A stretch of 64,000 nt of DNA from contig JAPWFG010000022.1 of assembly GCA_028015205.1 (NCBI GenBank), positions 2,790,001 through 2,854,000 on the forward strand, written 5' to 3'. The position numbers and the translations under genes were made by a program. Under the pieces are notes generated by a model that did not search any database, had not been told where the DNA came from, and saw only the letters and a list, made by a program, of their open reading frames with translations. Origin of the DNA: Mytilisepta virgata. Taxonomy: Eukaryota > Mollusca > Bivalvia > Mytilida > Mytilidae. This document shows, one piece after another, positions 33,601 to 45,482 of this stretch (its first letter is position 1; each line of letters begins with the position of its first letter).

Positions 33601-35330
33601 ATCTGAAGACCCATATAGGAGTTATTGCCCTTTTTTTCGCGAATTTTCACATTTTTTTTATTTTTTGAGTTATATTTCAAAATCTATTTGAGATACATGT
33701 TAAGTTTGCATTGGAAACATGTTCAGCTGATCAAGGACTTTTGTTTTTTATTTGTCTAGCAGGTGCGCATCTCATCCAGGATGGCCGCCAGCGAGAAACG
33801 TAGTTTAACATTGGACCCTATCGGAACATTTTCAAAGATCGTTTCCTCTGAAACTATAGAGCCAATTAGAACCAAACTTGGCCACAATAGTCTTTGGATG
33901 GTCCTCTGTAAAAAACATGTTTTTCAGGTCCGTGCTTTTTCCAAAATGGCTGCCAGCGGGGAACATAGTTTAACATTAGACCCTATGGGAAAACACATTC
34001 AAAAATCTTCTCCTCTGAAACTGCTCGGCCAATTGGAACCAAACTTGAACACAATAAACTTTAGGTGGTCCCCTGCAAAAAAGGTGTTTTTCAGGTTCGC
34101 ACTTTAACCAAGATGGCCGCCAGCGGGGAATAAAGTTTAACATTGGGCCCTATGAGAAGACAAATTCAAAGATTTTCTTCTCTGAAACTGCTGGGCCAAT
34201 TGGAGCCAAACTTAAATACAATAGTCTTTAGGTGGTCCCCTGCAAAAAAGGTGTTTTTCAGGTTCGCACTTTAACCAAGATGGCCGCCAGCAGGGAATAA
34301 AGTTTTAACATTGGGCCCTATGGCAAAACACATTCAAAGATCTTCTCCTCAGAAACTGCTGGGCCTATTGGAGCCAAACTTAAACAGAATAGTCTTTAGG
34401 TGGTCCCCTGCAAAAAAGGTGTTCATTCGCACTTTAACCAAGATGGCCGCCAGGGGGAATAAAGTTTAACATTGGGCCCTATGGGAAACACATTCAAAGA
34501 TCTTTTCCTCTGAAACTGCTGGGCCAATTTTAACCAAACTTGGCCACAATAGTCTTTAGGTGGTCCGTTGCCAAAAAGGTGTTTTTCAGGTTCATGTATC
34601 GAAGATGGCCTCCAGCAGGGAACATATTTTAACAGTGGACCCTATGAGAAAACACATTCAAAGATCTCTGAAGCTGCTTGGTCAGTTGACACCAAACTTG
34701 GCCACAAGAGTCCTTTGATGGTACCCTCTAAAAGGATGTTGTTGTTTTTTCACTTTTGCACTTTAACCAAGATGCCCACCAGCAGGAAACATAGTTTAAC
34801 ATTGGACCCTATTGAAACACTTCTCAAAAGTCTCCTCTTCTGAAACCACTGGGCAAATTGGAACCATAGTTTAATATAGACAGCTGTCTATGTTAGCCAA
34901 GGTCCAGGTGAAATTGGAACCAAGCTTGGCCACAATAGTCTTTAGGTGGTCCCTTGCCAAAAAGGTGTTTTTCAGGTTCATGCTTTACCCAAGATGGCCT
35001 CCAGCAGGGAACATATTTTAACAGTGGACCCTATGAGAAAACACATTCAAAGATCTTCTCTGAAGCTGCTTGGTCAGTTGACACCAAACTTGGCCACAAG
35101 AGTCCTTTGATGGTACCCTCTATAAAAGGATGTTTTTTTTTCACTTTTGCACTTTAACCAAGATGCCCGCCAGCAGGAAACATAATTTAACATTGGACCC
35201 TATTGAAACACTTCTCAAGGGTCTCCTCTTCTGAAACCACTGGGCAAATTGGAACCATAGTTTAACATAGACAGCTGTCTATGTTAGCCAAGGTCCAGGT
35301 GAGCAATTACAGGCTCCGAGGAGCCTCTGG
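33600..35330 (+). repeat. Family A-like array (163-168 bp monomers) with 3' hairpin end
   Basis: Monomers marked by 'aagatggccgccagc' recur near 33779, 33942, 34111, 34278, 34441, 34603, 34770, 34992 and 35160. Each contains 'aaacacattcaaagatctt', 'cctctgaaactgctgggcca' and 'ccacaatagtctttaggtgg'. A ~390 bp block is tandemly duplicated (about 34585-34910 and 34974-35300), each copy with the palindrome 'atagacagctgtctat'. The array ends in 'ccaggtgagcaattacagg' and a ggctcc/ggagcc hairpin (35312-35325). ORFs across it are repeat-derived. Confidence 0.75.
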
Positions 35331-35339
35331 TTTACATTT

Positions 35340-35885
35340 TTGTGCCAGCACTTTCGAATGAAATTTTGGGTATATTGTCGTTGCGCTCAACCGTCCGTCC
35401 AGTCGTCACACTTTACTGACACAAACGCCTCCTTCACTTTTTAATTTTTACCAATTTTTTTTGTGCCATATTGTTGCTTACTAACCGTAGAATCGCAATA
35501 AGGTTTTGGAATTCAAAATTATTAAAGAGGCCTGGGAGGGACCAAAAAGGGTCAAATTATACAAAGAGCATTGTAACGTGAACTCCTCTTTCATTTTTGA
35601 ATTTAAGCCATTTTTATTGTTGCCATATTGTTGCCTACCAACTGTAGATGCGCAATAAGGTTTTGGAATTCCAAATTTTTAAAAAAGGGGGGGGGTTGGG
35701 AGGGACCAAAAAGGGCCAAAACAGAAAAAAAACATAATTACTAAACTAACTTATGTCATATTGTTGCTTGCTTACTGCAGATGTGCAAAGGGTTATGGAA
35801 TTCAAAATTTCTAAAAGGCGGCCTGGGAGGGACCAAAAAGGGCTAAAATAGACAAAAAGCCTTGTGACGCGAACTCCTATTTCAT
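35340..35885 (+). repeat. Short tandem repeat unit, ~100-160 bp
   Basis: 'ttgttgcttactaaccgtag ... ggttttggaattcaaaatt ... ggcctgggagggaccaaaaa' occurs three times (about 35470, 35630 and 35760) with (GTCC)n-like 'ccgtccgtccagtcgtc' ahead. It is a fragment of a further repeat family. No gene. Confidence 0.5.
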
Positions 35886-35889
35886 TTTT

Positions 35890-37634
35890 AGCTCACCTGG
35901 CCAAAGGCCATGTGAGCTATTGCCATCACTTGGCGTCCGTCGTCGTCGTTAACAATTTTTCAAAACTCTTCTCCTCTGAAACTACTTGACCAATTGGAAC
36001 CACACTTGGTATAAATGTTCTTTGGAGTATCCTGCATAGAACTGATGTGGGGATTTTTGATCCGTCGAAAAACATGGCCGCTGTTACTAAAAATAGAACA
36101 TAGGGGTCAGACAACAGTTTTTCGCAAATATCTCAAAAATCATTAGATTACGGCAAATTCTGGCAGGATGAAAGTGTTCAGCATGATGAGAGCTACCTGT
36201 GTGCTGATTTTCATGAAAATCTGTCAACTGATGTTAGAGTTATTGCCCTTTTTTGACATTTTTGGCTTTTTTTATGTTATTATTTCAAAAATCTTCTCCT
36301 CTGAAACTACTTGGCTAATTAGAACCAAACTTAGTATGAATGTTCCTTGGGGTACCCTGCATAGAACTGATATGGGGATTTTTGATTCGTCGAAAAACAT
36401 GGCTGCTGTTACTAAAAATAGAACATAGGGGTAAATTGCTGTTTTTTGCTAATAACTCAAAAACCATTACAGATATCGAAAATTTGACGGGGTTAAATTG
36501 ATCAGCATGACAAGATCTACCTATCCTGAAATTTTGAAGGAAATTTCAAAACCCATTTAGGAGTTATTGCCCTTTTTTTGTCAAATTTTCAAAATTTTAA
36601 CGTTTTTTCGTCATTTATCTCCAATACTATTTGAGATAGAAGTGAAATGTAAATTTGAAAAATGTTTGCCATGTTGAGATCTACCTACCCTGAAATTTTA
36701 AAGGAAATCCCAAAACCTATTTAGGAGTTGTTGCCCTTTTTTTGTCAAATTTTCAAAATTTTTTATTAAAAAATCTTCTCCTCTGAAACCGCTGGGCCAA
36801 TTAGTTTGAAACTTAATAGGAATGGTCTATAACATGTCCTCTACAAACGATCCTCAATTTTTTTTGATCTGACATAAAACATGGCTGTCGTAGCTAAAAA
36901 TAGAATATAGGGGTGCATGTGTTGTTTTTGGCTTATAACTTAAAACCGTTAAAGATATCAAAAATCTGACATGGGGTTAAATTGATCAGCATGACAAGAT
37001 CTACCTACCCTGAAATTTTGAAGGAAATTCAAAACCCATTTAGGAGTTATTGCCCTTTTTTCGTCAAATTTTCAAAATTTAACATTTTTCGTCATTTATC
37101 TCCAAAACTATTTGAGATAGAAGTGAAATGTAAATTTGAAAAATGTTTGCCATGTTGAGATCTACATACCCTGAAATTTTAAAGGAAATCCCAAAACCCA
37201 TTTAGGAGTTATTGTCCTTTTTTGGTCAAATTTTCAAAATTTTAACATTTTTGCATTTATCTCCAAAACTATTTGAGATAGAAGTGAAATATAAATTGAA
37301 AAATGTTTGCCATGTTGAGATCTACCTACCCTGAAATTTTGAAGGGAATCCCAAATTCTATTTAGGAGTTATTGGTTTGTGTAATTTGAGGTCGGGTTCT
37401 GTTACATTTATTTAAGGTTCACCCTTATTCCTGGTCAATTTTGTCAACTTCCTGCCAGGACTACCACCATCAGGGAACATATTTTAACATTCAACCTTAT
37501 GAAAAATAAATCTTCAACAAATTTTCCCTGAACAATTGAACCAATTGCAACAAACTTGGTCAAATAGTTGATTAATTGTCCAATGAAAACCAGACTCCAG
37601 GTGAGCGATACAGGCTCTGGTGAGCCTCTTGTGT
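35890..37634 (+). repeat. Family A element, complete from head hairpin to tail hairpin
   Basis: The head hairpin AGCTCACCTGGCC/GGCCATGTGAGCT (35890-35918) is followed by 'gccatcacttggcgtccgtc'. Internal monomers with 'gatctacctaccctgaaatt' and 'ggagttattgccc' recur at ~161-163 bp intervals (36507, 36670, 36990, 37151, 37311). The tail is 'ccaggtgagcgatacagg' with a GGCTC/GAGCC stem (37613-37626). The start 'gctcacctgg' and the end 'ccaggtgagc' are inverted repeats of each other. No coding capacity. Non-autonomous, pearl-like. Confidence 0.75.
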
Positions 37635-37829
37635 TACATTCCAATATCTTTATTTGAATCAATTGCGAGTTGAATAAAAATATTCTCTTTCTTTTATCAA
37701 TACTTTTCTGTTCATCTTTCAAGCAATGAAAGTTTAAATTGTATTATTGTAAAATCATTTTATTTTTACAATAGTCAAATTTAAATATTATATTAAAATT
37801 AACTGTAAAAGGATTGAAATTATATCAAC

Positions 37830-39449
37830 ATCAAAAGAGGATTTCGGCATCCGGGAATTCCAAATTTTGTTTAAATCCCTTCTAAGGAGACAATTTCAAC
37901 AGAGACTATATGTTTTATATGTCTCTGATATCAAGCAGCTGGGAAGAGTAGTTGCAGAGGAAGACATTTTGAATTTAAACCAAAAAGTCGAAAAAATTTT
38001 CACACTATCTCTTTTGTATTAGCTAAACTATGATAATATCCTTATTAAATTGGCAGTTTTGTATCGTGTTTGTATAAAATTTTGGAAGGGGGCCACCCAA
38101 GGACCATTCCACCAAAGTATGGTCTCTATTGCCCCAGTGGTTTGAGAGGAAAAGATCTTTAAAGGAAAGTTTACGCTGGATGCCGTCTTTAAAGGGCAAA
38201 AACTCCTATAAGGGGTCAATCAATGATTTTGGTCATGCTGACTTATTTGTAGATCTTACTTTGTTGAACATTTTTGCTGTTTACAATTTGTCTTTAGCTA
38301 TAATAACATTCAAGATAATAACCTAAAACCGCAAAATTTCCTTAAAATTAACAATTCAGGGGCAATAACCCAACAAAGGGTTGACCGATTCGTCTGACAA
38401 TTTCATGACAGGCAGATCTTGACCTGATGAAAATTTTAACCTATGTTACTTTTGCTCTAATTGCTTTAGTTTTTGAGATATAAGACAAAAACTGCAGTTT
38501 ACCCCCTATGTTCTATTTTTAGCCATGTCGGCCATGTTGGTTGGCAGGCTGGGTCATCGTACATATTTTTTTATTTTTTAAACTAGATACCCTAATAATG
38601 CCTGTGGCCAAGTTTGGTTCAATTTGGCCCAGTAGTTACAGAGGAGAAGATTTTTGTAAAAGTTAACGGACGACGACGGACGCCAAGTGATGAGAAAAGC
38701 TCACTTGACCCTTTGCATTTCAAGAGGTAGATCTTAACTAATGGAAATCTTTTGCAGTTTGAAGTTAACCTCTATCTCTTATAGTTTATGAAATATCAGG
38801 CGTTATATATTAAAATGTTGAAAATTTGACAAAGAAAGGACAATAACTCCAAGATGGGTATTCAGATTTATAACAAAATTAGAGGGTATGTAGATCTCGA
38901 CATGCTGAACATTTTGACAGTTAAAACTTAACCTCTATCCCTAATACTTTTTGAAATATATGACGAAATATATTAATTTTTTGGAAAATTTGATAAAAAA
39001 GGGCAATAACTCCAAGATGGGTATTCTGATTTATAACAAAATAAGAGGGTATGTTGATCTTGAAATGCTGAACATTTTTGCAATACTTTTCAAAATATAA
39101 GACAAAATGAATAAAAAAGTTGAAAAGATGGGTATTCCAATTGACTTCAAAATTGCAGTGTAGGTAGATCTTGCCGTGTTTATCATTTTTACCCCAGTCA
39201 GATTTTCGATATCTGTACTGGTTTTTGAGTTATTTACCAAAAACAGCAATTTACCCCTATGTTCTATATATAGTAACAGTGGCCATGTTGTTTGGTCCTC
39301 GGATACAATTTTGAAACTGGGTACCCTGGTGATGATTCAGACTAAGCTTGGTTCATATTGGCCCAGTAGTTTCAGAGGAGAAGTTTACGACGGACGACGG
39401 ACGCCAAGTGATGGCAATAGCTCATATGACCCTTCGGGTCAGGTGAGCT
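37830..39449 (-). repeat. Family A copies in opposite orientation
   Basis: The head hairpin lies at 39419-39449 (minus orientation), preceded by 'gacggacgccaagtgatggc'. A second truncated head, 'gacggacgccaagtgatgag', lies near 38672-38691. The body wording ('tagatcttgacctgatgaaa', 'gggcaataactcc', 'ccccctatgttctatttttag') is the complement of the element at 35890. The two opposed blocks could form a foldback. Confidence 0.65.
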
Positions 39450-39739
39450 AAAAAGGAAGACATTTGGTCAGTGTAAATCAGAATTGTCCAATATGATGAA
39501 TGGTAACAAATGTATAGCACATGATATAATTTCTCTTCCTGTCCAATTGGATTTCCATCTTTTAGCTTTTTTGTATTATATTATTTTCTACAGGTTTCCC
39601 TGTGACAACTTATCGATAAAGGACTTTAAAGGTTCCTCTGACTAATTATTACAGTGTATCCTTTATAGTTTGCCTTTACGCACTACAGGATGACTATTGG
39701 GATTGCTTTGGCATTGGCCGCGTCTGAAATATTTGGTTT
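39450..39739. other. Gene-free spacer
   Basis: Between the family A head and the LINE fragment; nothing recognised. Confidence 0.35.
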
Positions 39740-40050
39740 TAGGAATGGGCCTCTCAGCTATCGATACTAACGTTTCATTAAATTTAAGGACCGGATTAAT
39801 AACATTATTAAAAGTCTCTCTCTTCAGTTCATCTCGACAGAGTTGCTCGAACAAAGGCCAATTGGCCTTGTCAAATTTCCAGCGAGCAACTCCCTCAGAG
39901 GAAGAGGGAAAAAGATTTTCCAAAATAATTGGAAAGTGATCACTTCCACAAAAATCATCGTGGACCCGCCACGAGTAATCCAGTAATAACGAAGGGTCAC
40001 AAATAGTTAGATCGATAGCCGAGTAAGAACCATTTCCCGGATGGAGATAT
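39740..40050 (-). pseudogene. LINE-3 ORF2 endonuclease fragment
   Basis: Translated on the minus strand it gives the end of the APE-type endonuclease and the linker to RT: LHPGNGSYSAIDLTI, HDD, then WKFDKANWPLFEQLCRDEL and SIAERPIPKT. It is cut at both ends: LINE-2's tail abuts it at 40051, and homology stops near 39740. It may be a remnant of the same copy as 46660-49494. Confidence 0.75.
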
Positions 40051-40376
40051 GATTGATTGATTAAATATTGTTTAACGCCGAGTTGGCGATATTACAGCCA
40101 ATATCACGGCGAGAACTAATCTGAAATGGAATGGAGTTGATTAAAATTAAATACAGCATCTAAAACCAATAGACTATTTACAAATAAAACTAATTCCAGT
40201 ATAAACAATAAAATACATATATGACAAAAAGTAACAAAACATTTCCAATATCACAGACATGCAAAATATCACAGAAAAGCTATCATACAAATACAATCAA
40301 TAAATTAATACAAGACAAAACAATAACAAATTAAAATTCTGGATAAGGACTATAATCAGGAATACAGTCAGACGGA

Positions 40377-43300
40377 CTATATTCTCGAGTATAGTCCAAC
40401 GTCCTTTAAATATTGTAATATACGGTTGCCAGCAACCTTTGTAAATAAATCTTTCATATTGTTGACTGTGTAGTACCGACAAATAATGTCGGATTTATCT
40501 ACACAGTCAATTAAAAGATGTTCAATACTATGTCGACATTGGCAAGGTATACACTCAGGGGGCGGCTCACTCTCTAAAATAAAAGAGTGAGTCGTCCTGG
40601 TGTGGCCAATGCGACATCTAGTTAAAACAACTTGATCTCTTCGGCTTTTGCCAGAGAAACAAACATTCCTGCCAACAGTTGGCTCTATAGAATGAAGTTT
40701 ATTGTCTGTAAGCAGATCCCACTGGGACTGCCACAGACGTATAATATACTTAAAAATCAAAGGTTTAAAATCAGTATATGGCACTGACACATTAGTAACG
40801 GGGTAGTCTAAAGCATCCTTCGCTATCCTATCTACAACTGTGTTTCCTCTTATACCAATATGACTTGGTATCCAGAAAAAAGATTATTTGTTTACCCATA
40901 TGGACAAGCCTTTTATAGAATTCAATAATGTGTGAAATTAAAGGGTTTTTATACTTTTGACTTTCTATAGCCAATAAACATGAAAGAGAATCTGAACAAA
41001 TTAGAAAGTTTTGTTTATCAGAAGATCTAATGAATTTCAAGGCAAGAATGATAGCTCTTGCTTCAGCTGTAAATATAGAACTGGAAGATGGAAGACGAAG
41101 AGTCGCTGCCCGTTGTCCATAAACAGCAGCAGCAGCTACTTTATCTCCGTCTTTTGATCCATCAGTATAAATGGTATCGAACCCTTGGAAATTTGATTTA
41201 ATTTCAGCAAACTGTTGCTGAATTTCAATGGGATTAGTCTCAGACTTTTTATGTTTTCTGAGGTCAGAAATTAATTTAGGCTTGGGTATAAGCCAAGGTG
41301 GCGATTGAGGTATATTAATAGGGGCTATTTCATCAAGGTTGATATCAGAACCAGAAATATGTGGTTTCATCCGAATACCAAATGGAGGGATTTTATTTTC
41401 ATGTTGTAGAAAAATATCCTCATAGAGAGGATTGAAAACACAGTCGTAGGCAGGATTTGAAGGATATGCTTTGAGCTTGGTCAAGTATTGTAAACCAAGT
41501 TTTATCCTACGGTTATAAAGAGACGGCTCGTTCGCCTCTACATATAAACTCTCCACAGGAGATGTTCTGAACGCCCCCAAGGCCAAACGTAAGCCTTGGT
41601 GGTGAACAGTATCTAAAATCTTTATATAGGATTTGCGAGCAGATCCATATATAATGGAACCATAATCAAGTTTTGATCTGATTAAAGATCGGTATAAATT
41701 TAATAAAATATTTTGATCAGCACCCCAGTCAGTGCTGGAAATAACTTTTAAAATATCTAATGCTTTCAAGCATTTAGCCTTAAGCATTTTGATATGGGGT
41801 AGAAAGGTAAGTTTACTGTCAAATAGAATACCAAGAAATTTGGTTTCTTTGACGACCTTAATGGTAGAATTATAAATTTTAAGTTCAGGGTCTAAATGCA
41901 ATTTTCGTTTATTACAAAAATGCATACATACTGTTTTGGAGTTGGAAAATTTGAAACCATTTTCCATAGCCCATTTTTCGATTTTATTCAAAGATAATTG
42001 TAGTTGTCTTTCTATGTTGTTCATATTTTTACCTCTATAGCATATAAGAAAATCATCAACATAAAGCGAGCCTTCAACATTTGTTTGTAATGTTTTAGCC
42101 AAACTATTTATTTTAAGACTGAATAGAGTAACAGAGAGGATACTCCCCTGAGGGACACCCATCTCTTGTTCAAAAGGGTCAGACATTGTAGTATTAACCT
42201 TGACTTTAAACTGTCTGTCTGTCAAGAAGTTATCAATAAATGAGGGTAATCTACCTTTCAACCCCATATCATTTAAGTCTTTTAAAATTCCATATTTCCA
42301 AGTGGTGTCGTATGCTTTTTCAAGGTCGAAAAAGACCGACACCACGTGTTCACCTTTAGCAAACCCGTTGCGTATGAAAGACTCGAATCGGACAAGATGA
42401 TCTAACGTGCTTCTGCCCTGCCGGAATCCACACTGTATATTGGACAGGAGACCATTGGACTCGAGGAACCAGACAAGGCGGTCGTTGATCATCCGTTCCA
42501 TCGTCTTGCATACGCAACTTGTGAGGGCAATTGGCCGATAATTCGACGATTCAAAATGATCTTTCCCAGGTTTGGGAATAGGGATAACTGTAGCTTGCTT
42601 CCAGATGGAAGGCAAGTCACCAGATACCCATACTTTATTGAGGAGATCCAAAAGAGTTTCTAAACACGTGTCTGGAAGGAGTTTCAGAAGTTTATAATGA
42701 ATATCATCCGGGCCACATGCTGTGTCATGGGCCTTTGCCAGAGAATTTTTGCGTTCATCAAGAGAGAAAGGACGGTTGTAGTCTTCTGAATTATTTGATC
42801 GGAAGTTGAGTTTGGTTTTTTCGGTTCGGTTTTTAATACGTTGAAATTCCGGAGAGTAATTTTGAGAAGAAGAATTTTTAGAGAAAGTTTCACCAAGTTT
42901 TTGGGAGATCTCATTTTCTGATGTTAAAAGGGTCTGGCCATCTTTTAGGTGGTGAAGATTGGCTTTCCTGTTCTTACCGTTAACTTTTTGTATAAAGTTC
43001 CAAACTTTATTCATTGGTGTATGAGAATTTAGTTTTAAGACGACGTTTTGCCAAGACTTACGTCTCTTTTGTTTGAATGTTCTACGTGCTTTTGCACGGA
43101 ATATACGGATGTTACTTAAATTATCTTGGCTTGGATGCATATTGAATCGTCGTTCGGCCTTCTTCCTATTTTTCTTCGCCTCCTCACAATCATCGTCAAA
43201 CCATGGTTTGCTGGGTTGTTTTGGATTTGTCGAGGTTTTAGGAATGGTTCTCTCAGCTATCGATACTAAAATCTCGTTAAATTTAAGGACTGGATCACTT

Positions 43301-44058
43301 ACATTGTAGAAAAGCTCATTTGTAAGTTCGTCCCGACAGAGCTGCTCGAACAAAGGCCACTTTGCCTTGTCAAATTTCCAGCGAGCAGCTCTCTCAGATG
43401 ACGAGGGAAACAAATTGTCCAAAATAATTGGAAAGTGATCACTTCCGCAAAGATCGTCATGGACCCGCCATGAGTAATCAAGCAAAAGAGAAGGGTCACA
43501 AATAGTTAAATCGATAGCCGAGTAAGAACCATTTCCCGGATGAAGGTAAGTATCTGAACCATCATTAAATATACACAATCCTTCCTGGTTTAAAATATCT
43601 TCAATTTTTTTTCCTTTATCATTTACTGAGTTACTACCCCAAATTGGATTATGAGCATTGAAATCACCCATAATTAAAAATGGGGCTGGTAATTGGTCTA
43701 TTAAATGTCTAAGCTGACACATTTCTAAATTTGTATTGGGTGGAATATAAATAGAGCATAGAGTGATAGTTTTATCAAGAGAAACGCGTACGGCGACTGC
43801 TTGCAGATCTGTATTTAATTTTATTCTACTGTGAATGATGTTATTTTTAATTAGGATCGAGGAGCCGCCCGCAGCTCTTTCGTCCTTTGCAACATGCGTA
43901 GTATATAAAGAATAGTTCTTTACATTAATGCAATCATTTTCTTTTAAATGAGTTTCTTGTAGGCAAAATGCAACAGGAAGGATTGTCTGTACAAGTAACG
44001 ATAGTTCAATAAGATTAATTTTCAAACCCCGGCAATTCCATTGAATTATTCTGTTCAT
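40377..44058 (-). pseudogene. LINE-2 ORF2, one frameshift in the RNase H domain
   Basis: The first 1076 codons (40828-44058) contain the complete endonuclease and RT and most of RNase H (YTDGSKDGDKVAAAAVYG, FTAEARAIILAL, ICSDSLSCLLAI). At 40876-40881 there is a T6 run on the coding strand where LINE-4 has T5. It shifts the frame inside 'IIFF' and removes the last RNase H motif and Cys/His end, which continue in another frame to 40377 (CRIGHTRTTHSFILESEPPP). If the extra base is an error, the ORF is intact. The start overlaps the ORF1 stop as ATGA. Confidence 0.88.
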
Positions 44059-45482
44059 TTTCGAGGTGGTCGGATGGGGGATAATTTCGCATTCCGCCGT
44101 TCACGTGGGGAATGACTGCGATTCCTCCCACCAACAACCTTCCAGGTGGTATTTGAGGGAGGTGAATCCTTATCCAAAGGATCACCCCAGATTGTAGATT
44201 CACAATCATTTGACGATTCCACATCCATTTCGTCATGATCACTGGTATCGTCAAATTCTGCTTTTAAAACATTAAATTTTATTAATTTTTTCTCTGCTTT
44301 AGGCAGACGACTTGATAACTGTCTATTATTGGTTTTTTCAACTGATGATCCTTTCTGTGATGACGAGGAAGTCTGTTGTGAATTTTTGTTAGAATTTTGT
44401 TGTGGTTTGGAAGTCTGTTTGTTGCGGAGAGAATTTAAAGGTAAAGATGACCCAGATGTCTGTGATGAATTTGATGACAGAGATGGTTTGGATGATGAAT
44501 TTGTATCCTTAGAAGAACCTAAGTCACAAGTACGGATAGGAAGTTCAGTATTGTTTGGCCAAGTGTATTCTGTTTGTGTTTGAAAAGATCTAGTGGAAGG
44601 TGACATTTTTACTTTGTCTGCGTATGCTGTGGAAGATGAGTTATTTGAACCAGAGACAATTTTTCGAGTTTCTTGATAACTAATTTTATTTTCAGCTTTT
44701 ATTTTTTGAATTTCGAATTCTTTTTTATAGTATTCACAAATTCTAGAATTTGCCAAATGATCTAAACCACAATTTGCACATTTAATTTGGGCTTCACATT
44801 CAAAGCTTGAATGGCCCTCCACAGAACATTTGACACATCTTTCCGTACCTCTACAAGAACTCCTACCGTGTCCAAATTTCTGACATTTGAAACAACGAGT
44901 AGGGTTCGGTACGTAAGTGTCAATTCTTATTCTGTAGGGTCCAAGGTAAATGTGACTGGGTACAACTGAAAGGTCAAAAGTTAGAAGGTAAGTATTCAAT
45001 TTAATGATATTGCCGTCAGATTTTTTTGTAAACCTTTTGATTTTCGAAACGTATTGTGATTTAAGTTCTTCAAGGATTTCATCATCAGAAAGTTCAGCCA
45101 AATCACGATCACGGTCTCTGATTATTCCTTGACATGAATTTAATGTCCTGTGAGGAGTAACGGAGATCTGGATATTGCCAATCATAGTCAAAGAGAGCAA
45201 ATTTTTTGACTGTTGTTGCCTGAAACATTCGATCAGCACACTCCCATTTTTCATTTTAGAAACTTTTTGAACGGTGCCTGCACAACCTTGTATTGACTTT
45301 TGGAGAACGAAAGGTGAAATTTTGGTTAATGGTTTTTCCGGATGTAGACTTGTCAAGACTAAATATTTTGAAAATGTATCAGATGAAGTATTTGGAGATT
45401 TAATGGTGTGTTCCGCGTCATCACTTGATTCTAATTTCCGTTTAGAACATGTTGGTGTTTGGGTTTTTATTAGAGAATCCAT
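44055..45482 (-). CDS. LINE-2 ORF1, intact
   Basis: Starts at the ACCATGG ATG (45482); the frame is open further upstream to 45560, but the Kozak site is conserved in all copies. About 475 residues: RRM-like N-terminus (KYLVLTSLHPEKPLTKISPF, SVLIECFRQQQSKNLL), three Cys/His knuckles (CFKCQKFGHGRSSC, CVKCSVEGHSSFEC, CANCGLDHLANSRIC), then a Ser/Gln-rich tail ending RNAKLSPIRPPRK. It lacks the NKQSSPQKS repeat array of LINE-1 and LINE-4. Expected role: binding the element's RNA in a ribonucleoprotein. Confidence 0.85.
   Translation of the reverse strand: MDSLIKTQTPTCSKRKLESSDDAEHTIKSPNTSSDTFSKYLVLTSLHPEKPLTKISPFVLQKSIQGCAGTVQKVSKMKNGSVLIECFRQQQSKNLLSLTMIGNIQISVTPHRTLNSCQGIIRDRDRDLAELSDDEILEELKSQYVSKIKRFTKKSDGNIIKLNTYLLTFDLSVVPSHIYLGPYRIRIDTYVPNPTRCFKCQKFGHGRSSCRGTERCVKCSVEGHSSFECEAQIKCANCGLDHLANSRICEYYKKEFEIQKIKAENKISYQETRKIVSGSNNSSSTAYADKVKMSPSTRSFQTQTEYTWPNNTELPIRTCDLGSSKDTNSSSKPSLSSNSSQTSGSSLPLNSLRNKQTSKPQQNSNKNSQQTSSSSQKGSSVEKTNNRQLSSRLPKAEKKLIKFNVLKAEFDDTSDHDEMDVESSNDCESTIWGDPLDKDSPPSNTTWKVVGGRNRSHSPRERRNAKLSPIRPPRK

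Noticed and set aside
33600..35330. CRISPR-like regular spacing
   Set aside because: Units are ~165 bp and similar along their whole length: a satellite-like array without spacers, in a eukaryote.
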